From contig NZ_JBQKKT010000016.1 in the NCBI RefSeq assembly GCF_052116585.1, positions 1 through 64,000 of the forward strand: a stretch of 64,000 bases of DNA. The letters run 5' to 3'. The notes beneath the pieces are model-generated. The model was not told where the DNA came from and made no database searches. It saw only the letters and a list, made by a program, of their open reading frames with translations. Of this stretch, positions 8,533 through 17,224 are shown piece by piece (the first letter of the stretch is position 1; every line of letters starts with the position of its first letter). This stretch comes from Luteococcus sp052116585 (GTDB taxonomy: Bacteria; Actinomycetota; Actinomycetes; Propionibacteriales; Propionibacteriaceae). A program made the position numbers and the translations under genes.

Positions 8533-9570
8533 TCACATGGCGGCGAGCGTCTTGTTCGGCAGACCCTGTGGGTAGTGGGCCTGCATCGCCACCTTGCGCT
8601 CCAGCGCCCCGATCACCTTCGGCGTGAAGTCCACGTCGTAGATGTTCTGCGAGCTGCCCAGACCACCAGGGGTGAAGACATTGATCTCCATCAGCTTGTC
8701 GCCGACGATGTCCAGCCCCACCAGGAACATGCCGTCGCTGACCAGCTTGGGGCGGATCACCTCCACCATCTTGAGCATCTCGCCGGTGATCTCGGCCTCG
8801 CGGATGTGGCCGCCGGCGGAGACATTGGAGCGCATGTCCGAGGACTCGTTGACGCGGCGGAAGGCGGCGTACTTGCCGTCCACCTTCAGCGGCTTGCCGT
8901 CCATCACGAACAGGCGGGTGTCACCCTCGGCTGCGGCCGGCAGGTACTCCTGCGCCACCACATAGCCGTCGCGGGCGATGGCCTCGATGATCTGGTTGAG
9001 GTTCGGTGACTCCTCCTTGGTGACCAGGAAGACGCCGGAACCGCCGGAACCCTGCAGCGGCTTCAGGACGGCCTGCCCGCCCAGGTCCTTCACGAAGGTG
9101 GCGATCTGGCCCTCGTCGCGGCTGATCAGCGTCTTGGGTCGCACGATCTCCGGGAAGTGCTGGAAGTAGGCCTTGCTCATGGCCGTGGCCAGGGTTTCCG
9201 GGTCATTGACGACGAGCACACCGGTGGAGGCGATCAGCTGACCGAAGGCGACGCCAGCCGTGCTGGCCCACGGACGCTCCGGATCGGAGGCGGGATCGGA
9301 GCGCAGCATGATGACGTCGAAGTCGCCCAGCGCGGTCTGGCGACCCTCGTCCTTCTTGAGGTCGTCCAGGTAGCGCTTGTGCGAGCGGTAGGTCTTGTCA
9401 GAGCTGGAGTGCACCAGCGCGCCGAGCGATCCGTCGGGCAGGTAGTTGAAGTCCCCGAGCCCGATCAGGCCCACCTCGTGGCCCATCTGGGAAGCCGTGA
9501 GGGCCAGCCGGGTGGTGGTGTAGCCGGCCTGCTCCGTCGCGATGTCGTTGACGACGAATCCGATCTTCAT
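8533..9570 (-). CDS. GshB/RimK-type ATP-grasp ligase
   Basis: A 345-residue ATP-grasp enzyme resembling glutathione synthetase. The N-terminal Rossmann-like part begins MKIGFVVNDIATEQAGYTT. The ATP-grasp region has VLKPLQGSGGSGVFLV (phosphate-binding loop), VVAQEYLP (adenine contact), DTRLFVMDGKPL, and the metal-binding end DIVGDKLMEINVFTPGGL. Such enzymes join an acid to an amine using ATP. It is the last gene of a cluster with the QEGLA/DUF1704 protein and an N-formylglutamate amidohydrolase, which suggests a short peptide or amino-acid conjugate as product; the substrate is unknown. ATG 9570 has an AGGAGAAGG site directly upstream. Confidence 0.8.
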   Translation of the reverse strand: MKIGFVVNDIATEQAGYTTTRLALTASQMGHEVGLIGLGDFNYLPDGSLGALVHSSSDKTYRSHKRYLDDLKKDEGRQTALGDFDVIMLRSDPASDPERPWASTAGVAFGQLIASTGVLVVNDPETLATAMSKAYFQHFPEIVRPKTLISRDEGQIATFVKDLGGQAVLKPLQGSGGSGVFLVTKEESPNLNQIIEAIARDGYVVAQEYLPAAAEGDTRLFVMDGKPLKVDGKYAAFRRVNESSDMRSNVSAGGHIREAEITGEMLKMVEVIRPKLVSDGMFLVGLDIVGDKLMEINVFTPGGLGSSQNIYDVDFTPKVIGALERKVAMQAHYPQGLPNKTLAAM

Positions 9571-9589
9571 GCCTTCTCCTGACTCCGGG

Positions 9590-9660
9590 CCGAGGGCCCT
9601 GGGTGTTCGTGTGCTGGGTGTTCGGGTACTGACGTATGTGCTGGGTTTTCGTGTGCTGGG
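9590..9660. repeat. Degenerate short tandem repeat upstream of the ATP-grasp gene
   Basis: Several imperfect copies of a unit around GTGCTGGGTGTTCG occupy the roughly 100-bp gap between the QEGLA gene end and the ATP-grasp start. They lie in the 5' leader of the ATP-grasp gene. Confidence 0.5.
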
Positions 9661-9676
9661 GGTCTCGCGTCGAGGA

Positions 9677-10891
9677 TCACTCGTGCGCCGGCGCCGCCAC
9701 CAAGGCCTGGAGGGGCGACTGTGCCGCCCTCTCCAACCGCTCGATGGCCATCGCATCGGCCAGATAGTGCGGGGTGATGCGCGCGGGGGTGAGCAGGCCG
9801 GCGGCGTCCAGCTTCTCCACCAGCGGCAGATCGGAGAGCGCGAACTTGCCCAGGTAGAAGAGATCCAGGTGCCCGCCCTGCTCCACGTGCACCAGCAGGT
9901 CCACCAGACCGCGCAGATAGCAGGCGTCCTTGGGGAAACCCCCGGAGCGGTGGATCCGCATCACGGTGGTGAAGGCGCTGCCCCGCTTGAAGCCACGACT
10001 GACCAGCTGCTGCCAGCAGTCCTCGAAACTGGCCCCGTCCAGCATCGCGTCGACGGTGAGCACCCGGCCCGCCAGCTGGCGAAGGCGCGTGCGGGTCAGT
10101 TCCCCGCAGGCGATCTCGGCCAGTACCGCCAGTCCCTCCTGGGTCTCGTCATAGCCCGCCAGACCGGCACCCAGGCAGCGCACGGGTTGGTCGGCGCCGT
10201 TCACCTGGGTCACCAGGTGGGTGCCGATCTCGTGCTGCAGCAGGGCATTGACCCGGCGACGCTGGACTGCGGAGTCCGTCCCCACCAGCAGTGAGTCGCC
10301 ACTGACCAGGACGCCGTTGACGTCCTCACGCAGTTCGGCGTGCATCACGACATCTGGGTCCTGCTCCTGGTACCAGGCGATTTCCGCCTGGGCGAGCTGG
10401 TGGAATTCCGCCGCGGTGACGGGGTCGGAGGGCTCAGGTTCGGCGCTCACCTCGTCGAGGATGGCCTTGGCGATGTCGCGGAGCTCCGGCGTCACCGAGC
10501 CGTAGAGCTCGATGGCCAGGGGCAGGAAGTCTGGGGTGTTGCGGGTGCGCAGCAGCTCGGCCTGCAGGCGCAGCTCCCGGTGCTTGTGCTCCAACAGTTC
10601 CGCGACGGTCGGATCGGTCACCTCACCGATGTCGATCCGCTCCAGGGTGGCGAGCACGACGTCGGGATCGGTGGACAGTTCGCGGTAGGTGAAGTCGGGC
10701 TGAGTGTGGTCACCTGCCACCCAACGACGTCTCCAGTCGGCAGCGTCGACGGGGGTGAGGTCCAGCAGGAAGCGGAAGGTCTCGGAGAGCTGCGCGAGTT
10801 CGTCATCCACGCGGGCGTCGGGCTTGGCGAGGGCGACGCGGGCGTCGGGCTTGGCGAGCGTCGCGGATTCGGTGGGTGTGGTCATGGCCAT
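9677..10891 (-). CDS. QEGLA-motif (DUF1704) zinc-peptidase-like protein
   Basis: A 404-residue protein of the family annotated as 'flavohemoglobin expression-modulating QEGLA motif protein'. It has the diagnostic zincin-like LLQHEIGTHLVT (H-E-x-x-T-H) and, about 30 residues later, DETQEGLAVLAE (Gln-Glu-Gly-Leu-Ala). Family members are predicted metallopeptidases; the flavohemoglobin link is only a naming tradition. It sits 5 bp after the N-formylglutamate amidohydrolase remnant and 106 bp before the ATP-grasp ligase, so the three are likely co-transcribed. The N-terminus has a duplicated LAKPDARV peptide encoded by a 27-bp direct repeat (about 10808-10860). ATG 10891 follows a GAGGGGG site. 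Confidence 0.85.
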   Translation of the reverse strand: MAMTTPTESATLAKPDARVALAKPDARVDDELAQLSETFRFLLDLTPVDAADWRRRWVAGDHTQPDFTYRELSTDPDVVLATLERIDIGEVTDPTVAELLEHKHRELRLQAELLRTRNTPDFLPLAIELYGSVTPELRDIAKAILDEVSAEPEPSDPVTAAEFHQLAQAEIAWYQEQDPDVVMHAELREDVNGVLVSGDSLLVGTDSAVQRRRVNALLQHEIGTHLVTQVNGADQPVRCLGAGLAGYDETQEGLAVLAEIACGELTRTRLRQLAGRVLTVDAMLDGASFEDCWQQLVSRGFKRGSAFTTVMRIHRSGGFPKDACYLRGLVDLLVHVEQGGHLDLFYLGKFALSDLPLVEKLDAAGLLTPARITPHYLADAMAIERLERAAQSPLQALVAAPAHE

Positions 10892-10896
10892 CCCCC

Positions 10897-11688
10897 TCAG
10901 CTGCGCGTGGCGAGCAGCTGGGTCAGCGGCTCGACGGTGCTGGCCAGGGCCCGGGAAAGTTCCGCAATGCGTTCCGCATCGTGCTCGCCGGTCCACTCGT
11001 CCATGAAGGTCTTCTTGAACTCCCGTGCGAGCGCACACCCGCGCCCCGGGTAGCGGTCGTGCACCCACTGGGCCAGGTGTGCTCCCTTGAATCGCACGTT
11101 CTCGCGCACGTCCAGCTGGCCCCAGCTGACAGGCGCGGCGGCCATTGTCTGGTTGAACAGGTCCACCACGTCGCCCCACTGCTCGCGGTCGAGCGATCGG
11201 TTCCGACGTTCACCTCGGGATTCTCCTCCTGGGGTGACGGGTCGGCGTCGGCGCCGTCACGTCGGTGGTTGTAGGAGTGCACGTCGAACAGGACGAAGGG
11301 CCCGCGCTCGGCCAGCTCGTCCAGCCGCTCCGCCAGCGCCGCATAGAAGGTCTCGTGCTCCTCGAGGGAACGCTGGGCGACGTCCTCGGGCAGCTCCCCG
11401 CCACGCCACATCCAGGCCCCAGCAGTCCTCCGGGGTGCGGTACACGGCCTTCTCAGGAGAACGATTGAGATCCACCTCGAAGCGGGAGCGGTTCACCTTG
11501 ACCCGGGCGGGCACCAGCTGGGCGATCAAGTGGGTGAAGGGGTCCTCCTCACGGAAGCGCTCCTGCTCGTCGAGGACCATCAGCTCGGCCACCTCCGGGC
11601 GCAGCTCGTGCCCGGTGTGGATGGCCGTGGCCACCACGGGGGAATCCCAGGTGCCGAGGAAGTCGAACGGGGCAACAGTCGTGTCCAT
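10897..11688 (-). pseudogene. N-formylglutamate amidohydrolase family gene with two frameshifts
   Basis: The family sequence is spread over two frames. Segment 1 (from 11688 to about 11415) has FDFLGTWDSPVVATAIHTGHE and ends at EDCWGLD. Segment 2 (about 11411-11200) is shifted and has MWRGGELPEDV, VLFDVHSYNHRRDG and NPEVNVGT. Segment 3 (about 11195-10897), back in the first frame, has REQWGDVVDLFNQ and FKKTFMDEWTG. Loss of a TG from a GTGTGG at the first junction and of one base at the second would explain it, giving 3 bases lost in total over a protein of about 265 residues. Frame 1 hits a stop at 11257. The family hydrolyses N-formyl-glutamate or related acyl amino acids. Real decay or sequence error cannot be told apart here. 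Confidence 0.75.
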
Positions 11689-11772
11689 GCCCCTCACGCT
11701 GCCATGACGCGACTCCTACTGGGGACTTTGCGCGCCCACAGCGAACACGCCGTGGGCGAACACCGTAGTAGC

Positions 11773-11886
11773 CCCCCGTGCGCCAGCACTGCAGAAGACC
11801 CCCGTGCGCCAGCACTGCAGAGGGCCCCTGTGCGCCAGCACTGCAGAAGACCCCCGTGCGCCAGCACTGCAGAGGGCCCCTGTGCT
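11773..11886. repeat. Tandem repeat, 26-bp unit, four copies plus a partial copy
   Basis: Units at 11773-11798, 11799-11824, 11825-11850 and 11851-11876, then a partial copy. The core GTGCGCCAGCACTGCAG is invariant. The last four bases alternate AAGA / AGGG-type, so the array is also two copies of a 52-bp unit. It fills the gap between the N-formylglutamate amidohydrolase remnant (minus) and SK2 (plus). Confidence 0.9.
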
Positions 11887-11990
11887 TCTGCTTTGGATGG
11901 GGCGTTGCGGTGCGTCGCCGGGCGCTGGCAGTGCCAGAATCTGAACAGTTGTCCAAGGCCCCGCCCCTCGGGCCAGAGAAGGTAGCCCCC

Positions 11991-14273
11991 GTGTCTTCTG
12001 CTGTGGATCAGGAGATGTCGCATTCCCCGCGCGACGATCTCCGCCCGCGCCGCGCCGTGTCCGCGGGCCTGCGCGCCCTCGGCCTGCTCAGCTGGCTGTG
12101 CTCCGTGCTGTTCGGCGTCATGCCGCTGTACGGCCAGCCCAGCCTGTCCGGGCGCGCCCCGCACCTGGGATTCACCCTGCTGGCGGCCTACTTCGCCCTG
12201 TCCCTGGTCTGCCTGCTGCGCCCCGTCGGGCCCCGGATGCTGGCCGCCACGAGCCTGCCCCTGGTGACGGCCGTGGCTCTGATGAACTACTGGCGTTTCG
12301 GCCTGGACCCCATCGCCCTGTGGACGCCCGGTTCCTGGGCGATTCCCCTGCTGGTGGCTGCCATCGCCAACCTCCCACGCAATCTGTACCGCATGGGCGC
12401 CCTGGCCGTGGTCATCCTGCTGGCCGTCTGCGAGGCCATCGCCAGTTGGTTGAGCTGGCTGCCGGTCAGCGCCTTCCAGATCGCTCCCGTGGTGCTGATG
12501 TGGCCGCCGCTGTTGAGCGTGGTCCTGATCGGCGAGGGGCTGATGGGCCTGGTCTGGGACCAGGAGCGCACCTCCGCTGCCCAGCAGCACGCCCGCGCCC
12601 AGTTGGCCGATGAGCAGGCCGAGGCACGAGCTCGGGCCGAAGCGGGCCGCCTGCTGCACGACCACGTGCTGCACGCGCTGCACGCCCTGAACACCCCCGG
12701 CAGCACCATCAGCGCGGAGATGGTTCGCGCGGAGTGTTCCACCGCCGTCGAGGCGATGACCGCTCCAACGCGAGAGGGCGAGACCACCCGGGTGGAGCAA
12801 TTGCTCAGCCGTGATCCGGCCCTGGTGCAGTCCGGTGCACAACTGGTCGGCCGCAGTGAACCCGTCCCCACGCACGTGGCCGAGGCACTGCAGGCTGCCG
12901 CCCATGAGGCGCTGCGCAATGTCTCCCGCCACGCGCAGGCGGAGCACTGCCAGGTGGTGGTGGCCCAGCTGGGTCGCCAGTGCACCGTGAGCATCATCGA
13001 CGACGGCCAGGGGTTCGACCCCCACAACCTCCCTGACGGCCGACTGGGCGTGCGCCGCTCCGTGCTGGAGCGCCTCGATGACATCGGGGGTCAGGCCGAT
13101 GTCCGCTCCACCCCAGGCCAGGGCACTTCCGTCGTGTTGCGCTGGCCACGCAATGCGCAGACACGCAATCCGGGCATCCTGGAGGAGCCGAGCGACAAGG
13201 TGCGTACGGCACTGGCAACGGCTGCGCTGCCCGGCCTGCTCGCCGGTCTCCTGATGTCGGTCGTGATGGCTCCGCACACCAGTTCGCCGGGGCTGGCCCT
13301 GCTGGCCGGCGCCACGCTGGCCGGGCTTGGCTTCTTCCATGCAGCCCGACTGCGCGAGCGCGCCCTGGAGCCGGTGCGCGCCGCCGTCGTGATGCTCGCG
13401 ACGCTCGGAGTCTGGGGGCTGAACATCGCCGTCGTCCCCAGCGATCCGGCCACCGTGCACCAGCTGTGGGTGCTGTGGCTCGGCACCACCGTGGTACAGC
13501 TCGTCGCGCTGTCCGGCAGCCTGCGTCGTGGACTCCTGGTCTCGGCAATCTGGAGCGCCGCCGTCTTCGTCAGCATGCAGCTGCGCTTTGACCTGATGGC
13601 CCACTGGGTGGCGCTGGGCACCACGTTGATGGCCGTGCTGTGGCAATTGCTCGCGGTGCTGGTGGGCATGGCGGTTGCCCGCCGGATCACCTCGCACGAG
13701 CACGACGCTGCAGCGGACACCACCCATGTGCGCGCCGCCACCGCACATCTGCAGGTGGACAACCGGATGGACCACTTCTGGTCCCACCGCGTCACCACTG
13801 AGGCGCTCCCCCTGCTGCGGGACCTGGCCGAGGGCATCGCCCACCCGGATGATCCGATGGTGCGCCAGAAGGCTCTTCGGCTGGAGGTGGCCCTGCGCGA
13901 CGAGTTGCGCCTGGGCCCCAGCCACGGCCCGCTGCTGGAACTGTTGGGGCTGCGGCGGCGCCAGGGCTGGGCGATTCAGGTGGCCCTGTCCGGCGACGAC
14001 AGCGAGGCCGGCCTGATGGGCGTCATGGCCCTGCTCGAGCTGCTCGGCCCGCCGCACCGGGATGGCCAGATGATCACGCTGAGCACCCGTGGCACCACGG
14101 GGAGTGCCGTTGTGCTGGAGGCCACCCAGTCGCAGTGGATCGGGTGGCGTGAGACCACCGCGGTACGTGGCGGTTCCGTGGAAATCGACCCCGATTTCGT
14201 GCGGCTCAGCTACCAGACGGCCTCGCAGGAGACCGGCCCGGCCGAGGGGGCGGCGAAGCTACTCGTCGCGTGA
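11991..14273 (+). CDS. SK2: dual-membrane-domain sensor histidine kinase-like protein
   Basis: About 760 residues, same architecture as SK1. N-terminal hydrophobic domain, His box LLHDHVLHALHAL (His near 222), intact HATPase (N box AHEALRNVSRHAQA, G1 DDGQGFDP, then GRLGVRRSV and GQGTSVVLRWP). A second membrane domain and the C-terminal signature follow (FWSHRVTTEALPLL, LRDELRLGP, EIDPDFVRL). GTG 11991 is chosen because its context, AGAAGG-TAGCCCCC-GTG, is nearly the same as that of SK5 and similar to SK3; ATG 12015 is the alternative. Upstream in-frame codons run through the tandem repeat and are unlikely to be translated. Its TGA stop lies in the first unit of another repeat array. Confidence 0.8.
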   Translation: MSSAVDQEMSHSPRDDLRPRRAVSAGLRALGLLSWLCSVLFGVMPLYGQPSLSGRAPHLGFTLLAAYFALSLVCLLRPVGPRMLAATSLPLVTAVALMNYWRFGLDPIALWTPGSWAIPLLVAAIANLPRNLYRMGALAVVILLAVCEAIASWLSWLPVSAFQIAPVVLMWPPLLSVVLIGEGLMGLVWDQERTSAAQQHARAQLADEQAEARARAEAGRLLHDHVLHALHALNTPGSTISAEMVRAECSTAVEAMTAPTREGETTRVEQLLSRDPALVQSGAQLVGRSEPVPTHVAEALQAAAHEALRNVSRHAQAEHCQVVVAQLGRQCTVSIIDDGQGFDPHNLPDGRLGVRRSVLERLDDIGGQADVRSTPGQGTSVVLRWPRNAQTRNPGILEEPSDKVRTALATAALPGLLAGLLMSVVMAPHTSSPGLALLAGATLAGLGFFHAARLRERALEPVRAAVVMLATLGVWGLNIAVVPSDPATVHQLWVLWLGTTVVQLVALSGSLRRGLLVSAIWSAAVFVSMQLRFDLMAHWVALGTTLMAVLWQLLAVLVGMAVARRITSHEHDAAADTTHVRAATAHLQVDNRMDHFWSHRVTTEALPLLRDLAEGIAHPDDPMVRQKALRLEVALRDELRLGPSHGPLLELLGLRRRQGWAIQVALSGDDSEAGLMGVMALLELLGPPHRDGQMITLSTRGTTGSAVVLEATQSQWIGWRETTAVRGGSVEIDPDFVRLSYQTASQETGPAEGAAKLLVA

Positions 14274-14392
14274 GCCCCGCGAGCCCCGCGAGCTCTGGTG
14301 AGCCCCGCGAGCCCCGCGAGCTCTGGTCTGCCCCGCGAGCCCCGCGAGCTCTGGTCTGCCCCGCGAGCCCCGCGAGCTCTGGTCTGCCCCGC
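14271..14392. repeat. Tandem repeat, 28-bp unit, four copies plus a partial copy
   Basis: Units at 14271-14298, 14299-14326, 14327-14354 and 14355-14382, then 10 bp of a fifth. Each contains GCCCCGCGAGCCCCGCGAGC followed by TCTGG. The first two copies begin TGAG and the last two TCTG. The SK2 stop codon is the first three bases of the array, which ends 23 bp before the aldehyde dehydrogenase ATG. Confidence 0.9.
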
Positions 14393-14414
14393 AGACGAGT
14401 GCAAGACTCGAGGC

Positions 14415-15878
14415 ATGACCAGTCACAGCCTGCCCGAGGACCAGCCCACCCAGCTCTTCGTCGACGGGGAGTGGATTGACGGTGCGCGCGGCCAGTTCGA
14501 CGTCGAGAATCCTGCCACCGGAGAGACCATCGCGAGCGTCGCCGACTGTGACGTGGCCCAGGGCATCGCGGCCCTCGATGCCGCGGTGGCTGCGCAGGCC
14601 CAATGGGCCAGCACCCCGGCCCGGGAGCGTGCCGAGCTGCTGCGCCGCGCCTTCGAGGCGGTCACCGAACGCACCGAGGACTTCGCCCGCGTGATGACCC
14701 TGGAGATGGGCAAGCCGCTGGCCGAGGCCCGCGGAGAAGTGGCCTATGGCGCGGAATACCTGCGCTGGTTCAGCGAGGAGGCCTCCCGGATCAGCGGCCG
14801 CTACAACGCCTCACCGGAAGGTGCGATGCGCCAGCTGGTGGCGCGACGTCCCGTGGGGCCGTGTCTGTTCATCACGCCGTGGAACTTCCCCCTCGCGATG
14901 GCCACCCGCAAGATCGCCCCGGCGCTGGCAGCCGGTTGCACCGTGGTGCTGCGGCCGGCCAGCATGACCCCGCTGACCTCCCTGCTGCTCGTCCGGGTCC
15001 TGCAGGAATCCGGCCTGCCCAAGGGCGTGGTGAACGTGGTGACCAGCACCCAGCACGACGTCACCGACGCACTGATCGCCGATTCCCGGCTGCGCAAGCT
15101 CTCCTTCACCGGATCCACCGGCGTGGGGCAGACGCTGCTGAAGCAGGCGGCCGACCAGGTGCTGCGCACCTCCATGGAGCTGGGTGGCAATGCCCCCTTG
15201 GTGGTCTTCGAGGACGCCGATCTCGACGTGGCGCTGGCCGGGGCCCGAGCCGCCAAGCTGCGCAACATCGGGGAGGCCTGCACCGCTGCAAACCGCTTCT
15301 TCGTCCACGAGTCGATTGCCGACGAGTTCTCCCGTCGCCTGGCCGAGGACTTCGCCGGCCTGAACGTGGGAGACGGACTGGCCGAGGGCACCGAGGTGGG
15401 CCCGATGATCTCCGAGGATGCCCTCGCGGGGCTGGACGAGCTGGTGCAGGAGGCGGTCTCCGCCGGCGCCCGGGTGCTCACCGGCGCGGAACGGATCGAC
15501 GGGCCCGGTCACTTCTACCGCCCCACCGTCCTCACCGGGGTTGCGTCCGATGCCCCCATCCTGGCCGAGGAGCTCTTCGGTCCAGTGGCGGTGCTCACCA
15601 CATTCGCCACGGAGCAGGAGGCCCTGGAGCTGGCCAATGCCACCGCGATGGGACTGGCGGGATATGTCTTCACCCAGGACATGGCTCGGGTACTGCGGCT
15701 GGTGGAGCAGCTGGAGGTGGGCATGATCGGGGTGAACCAGGGCGTCCTGAGCAGTGCGGCCGCACCCTTCGGCGGGATCAAGCACTCCGGTCTGGGCCGC
15801 GAAGGCGGGCGAGAAGGCATCGAGGAATACCTCGAGACGATCTACGTCGCCCTCCCGGATCCCTTCAAGGACCGCTGA
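14415..15878 (+). CDS. NAD(P)-dependent aldehyde dehydrogenase, succinate-semialdehyde type
   Basis: A 487-residue cytosolic aldehyde dehydrogenase of normal family length. Visible motifs: FITPWNFPLAM, cofactor-binding FTGSTGVGQTLL, the general-base Glu in MELGGNAPLVVF, the catalytic Cys in GEACTAANRF, EELFGPVAVLTTF and the C-terminal FGGIKHSGLGREGG. The overall pattern fits the GabD-like succinate-semialdehyde dehydrogenase group, which feeds 4-carbon semialdehydes into the TCA cycle; the exact substrate cannot be read from sequence. ATG 14415 follows a short GAGG. Confidence 0.85.
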   Translation: MTSHSLPEDQPTQLFVDGEWIDGARGQFDVENPATGETIASVADCDVAQGIAALDAAVAAQAQWASTPARERAELLRRAFEAVTERTEDFARVMTLEMGKPLAEARGEVAYGAEYLRWFSEEASRISGRYNASPEGAMRQLVARRPVGPCLFITPWNFPLAMATRKIAPALAAGCTVVLRPASMTPLTSLLLVRVLQESGLPKGVVNVVTSTQHDVTDALIADSRLRKLSFTGSTGVGQTLLKQAADQVLRTSMELGGNAPLVVFEDADLDVALAGARAAKLRNIGEACTAANRFFVHESIADEFSRRLAEDFAGLNVGDGLAEGTEVGPMISEDALAGLDELVQEAVSAGARVLTGAERIDGPGHFYRPTVLTGVASDAPILAEELFGPVAVLTTFATEQEALELANATAMGLAGYVFTQDMARVLRLVEQLEVGMIGVNQGVLSSAAAPFGGIKHSGLGREGGREGIEEYLETIYVALPDPFKDR

Positions 15879-15961
15879 GCCGGGCCCGTCGTCATTCCGC
15901 CCGGCGAAGAGCCGGGCCCGTCGTCATTCCGCCCGGCGAAGAGCCGGGCCCCTCGTCATTC
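15877..15961. repeat. 32-bp tandem repeat, 2.7 copies
   Basis: Units at 15877-15908 and 15909-15940 and a partial at 15941-15961. Each begins GAGCCGGGCCCGTCGTCATT. The array spans the convergent 3' ends of the aldehyde dehydrogenase and the EVE-like gene, and the partial copy overlaps the latter's last codons. Each unit holds an inverted repeat (GCCGGGC/GCCCGGC) and may act in termination. Confidence 0.8.
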
Positions 15962-17224
15962 TGCGGCCGGGGCGGTCTCGTACTTGAACAGGACGGGCTG
16001 GAAACGCCCCTCCTCCACCGTGAGGTCCGAAACGGTGAAGATACCGGAGGCATCCTCCACGACGCTGCCCTGCTCGAACTCGACGTCGCTCAGCAGACCA
16101 AGTACGCAGGAGTCAGGATGGGCCTGGATGTGCTCCACCTCCTGCGCCGTGAACAGCACCGGCCGTCCGACCGTCTCGGCACCCTTGGCGAAGAGATAGC
16201 GCACCAGGTCATCCCGGTAGGCCACCGCACAGAAGGGCCGCTCCTCATTGGTCTCCGCCACCTCCCAGCCGTCGGACTCGAAGGTCTCGAGGATTCGCTC
16301 GCGGGCGGCGGTGTTGAGCACCCGACGGCGGGCGTCGTCGTGCTCCCAGCCCACGACCGCCTCCACCGGAGCGGGGTTCTCCTCACCCAGTTCCTCCTGC
16401 CAGAACTCCTCCATCTGACTGGCCATCGGCTCGTGGAGCTCCACACCGCCCTTCTGGGGATTCCAGGCGTAGCCGGGAACCTTGTCCAGCAGCACATCGC
16501 GCGGAATCGCACGGTCCATGGGCAGGACGGTGTCCCAGTCGATGTCGATGTAGTTGGCGGTGCGCATCGGATCGTCCCAGTGCTCGCCAGCGTAGATCCG
16601 GCTGGAGACCAGGCCGCTGCCGCGCACGCTGAACTGGCCGTCCTTGACATAGACGAGGTAGATCCGGTCTCCCGGTTCGATGCCCTGGCGACGACCACCC
16701 GACGGCCATGTCTCGCGGACGGGTGCGCCCGCCGCGGTCCGCCGGATGATCTCCTCCTCGTCCTCAGGCGTCCAGAACCACTGGTCTGCATTCATGCGCA
16801 CCAGGAAGGTCCGTCGATTCCTCTCGCTGGGGCTGTATCGCTCGGCCGCAGTCATCTCGTCCTGCTCCGTGGTGTCGGTGAAGGTGAATCCGGCGGCGGT
16901 GGCCTCGACGGGCGTGCCAACCAGGCTGTCCCGGACGGGGTCTCCGCGGTGCAGGAGACGACCCATCAGCGCATGCACGGCCTCGCCATCCTGCTCGACG
17001 GACTCGATGCCCTCCAGCTCCGCCACCAGACGAATCGTCCCGTCGTGACTGAACGTGGCGAACTTCTCCTGGGCGGCCTCCTCGGGCAGCAGCCAAGCAC
17101 CCCGATTGGCATTCCACAGTTGTTCGTCGCTCATCTTGGGGTCGAAGCCGACGAAGGTGCGAGGAATGGGTTGATTCAGGGGTTCAACATCCTGGCGCAC
17201 GTCGAGATTGATGTTGATGGCCAC
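15956..17224 (-). CDS. Protein with EVE/PUA-like and DUF3883-like regions
   Basis: 422 residues. The family is not recognised with certainty. The middle part (about 140-270) has MNADQWFWTPEDEEEI, IEPGDRIYLVYVKDG and SSRIYAGEHWDDPMRTANYIDI, which resembles EVE/PUA-like folds that bind modified bases. The C-terminal 110 residues (RERILETFESDGWEV, FTAQEVEHIQAHPDSCVLGLL) resemble DUF3883-type domains seen in restriction-related proteins. Both assignments are inferred from pattern. GTG 17224 is well supported by AGGAGG 8 nt upstream. A role in recognising foreign or modified DNA is possible but unproven. Confidence 0.5.
   Translation of the reverse strand: MAININLDVRQDVEPLNQPIPRTFVGFDPKMSDEQLWNANRGAWLLPEEAAQEKFATFSHDGTIRLVAELEGIESVEQDGEAVHALMGRLLHRGDPVRDSLVGTPVEATAAGFTFTDTTEQDEMTAAERYSPSERNRRTFLVRMNADQWFWTPEDEEEIIRRTAAGAPVRETWPSGGRRQGIEPGDRIYLVYVKDGQFSVRGSGLVSSRIYAGEHWDDPMRTANYIDIDWDTVLPMDRAIPRDVLLDKVPGYAWNPQKGGVELHEPMASQMEEFWQEELGEENPAPVEAVVGWEHDDARRRVLNTAARERILETFESDGWEVAETNEERPFCAVAYRDDLVRYLFAKGAETVGRPVLFTAQEVEHIQAHPDSCVLGLLSDVEFEQGSVVEDASGIFTVSDLTVEEGRFQPVLFKYETAPAAE

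Noticed and set aside
11778..11990. N-terminal extension of SK2 through the 26-bp repeat
   Set aside because: The extension is the translation of the tandem repeat, lacks an RBS, and the GTG at 11991 has the start context shared with SK5 and SK3.
11773..14392. CRISPR array
   Set aside because: The repeats are directly adjacent tandem units with no unique spacers and no cas genes are present in the window.
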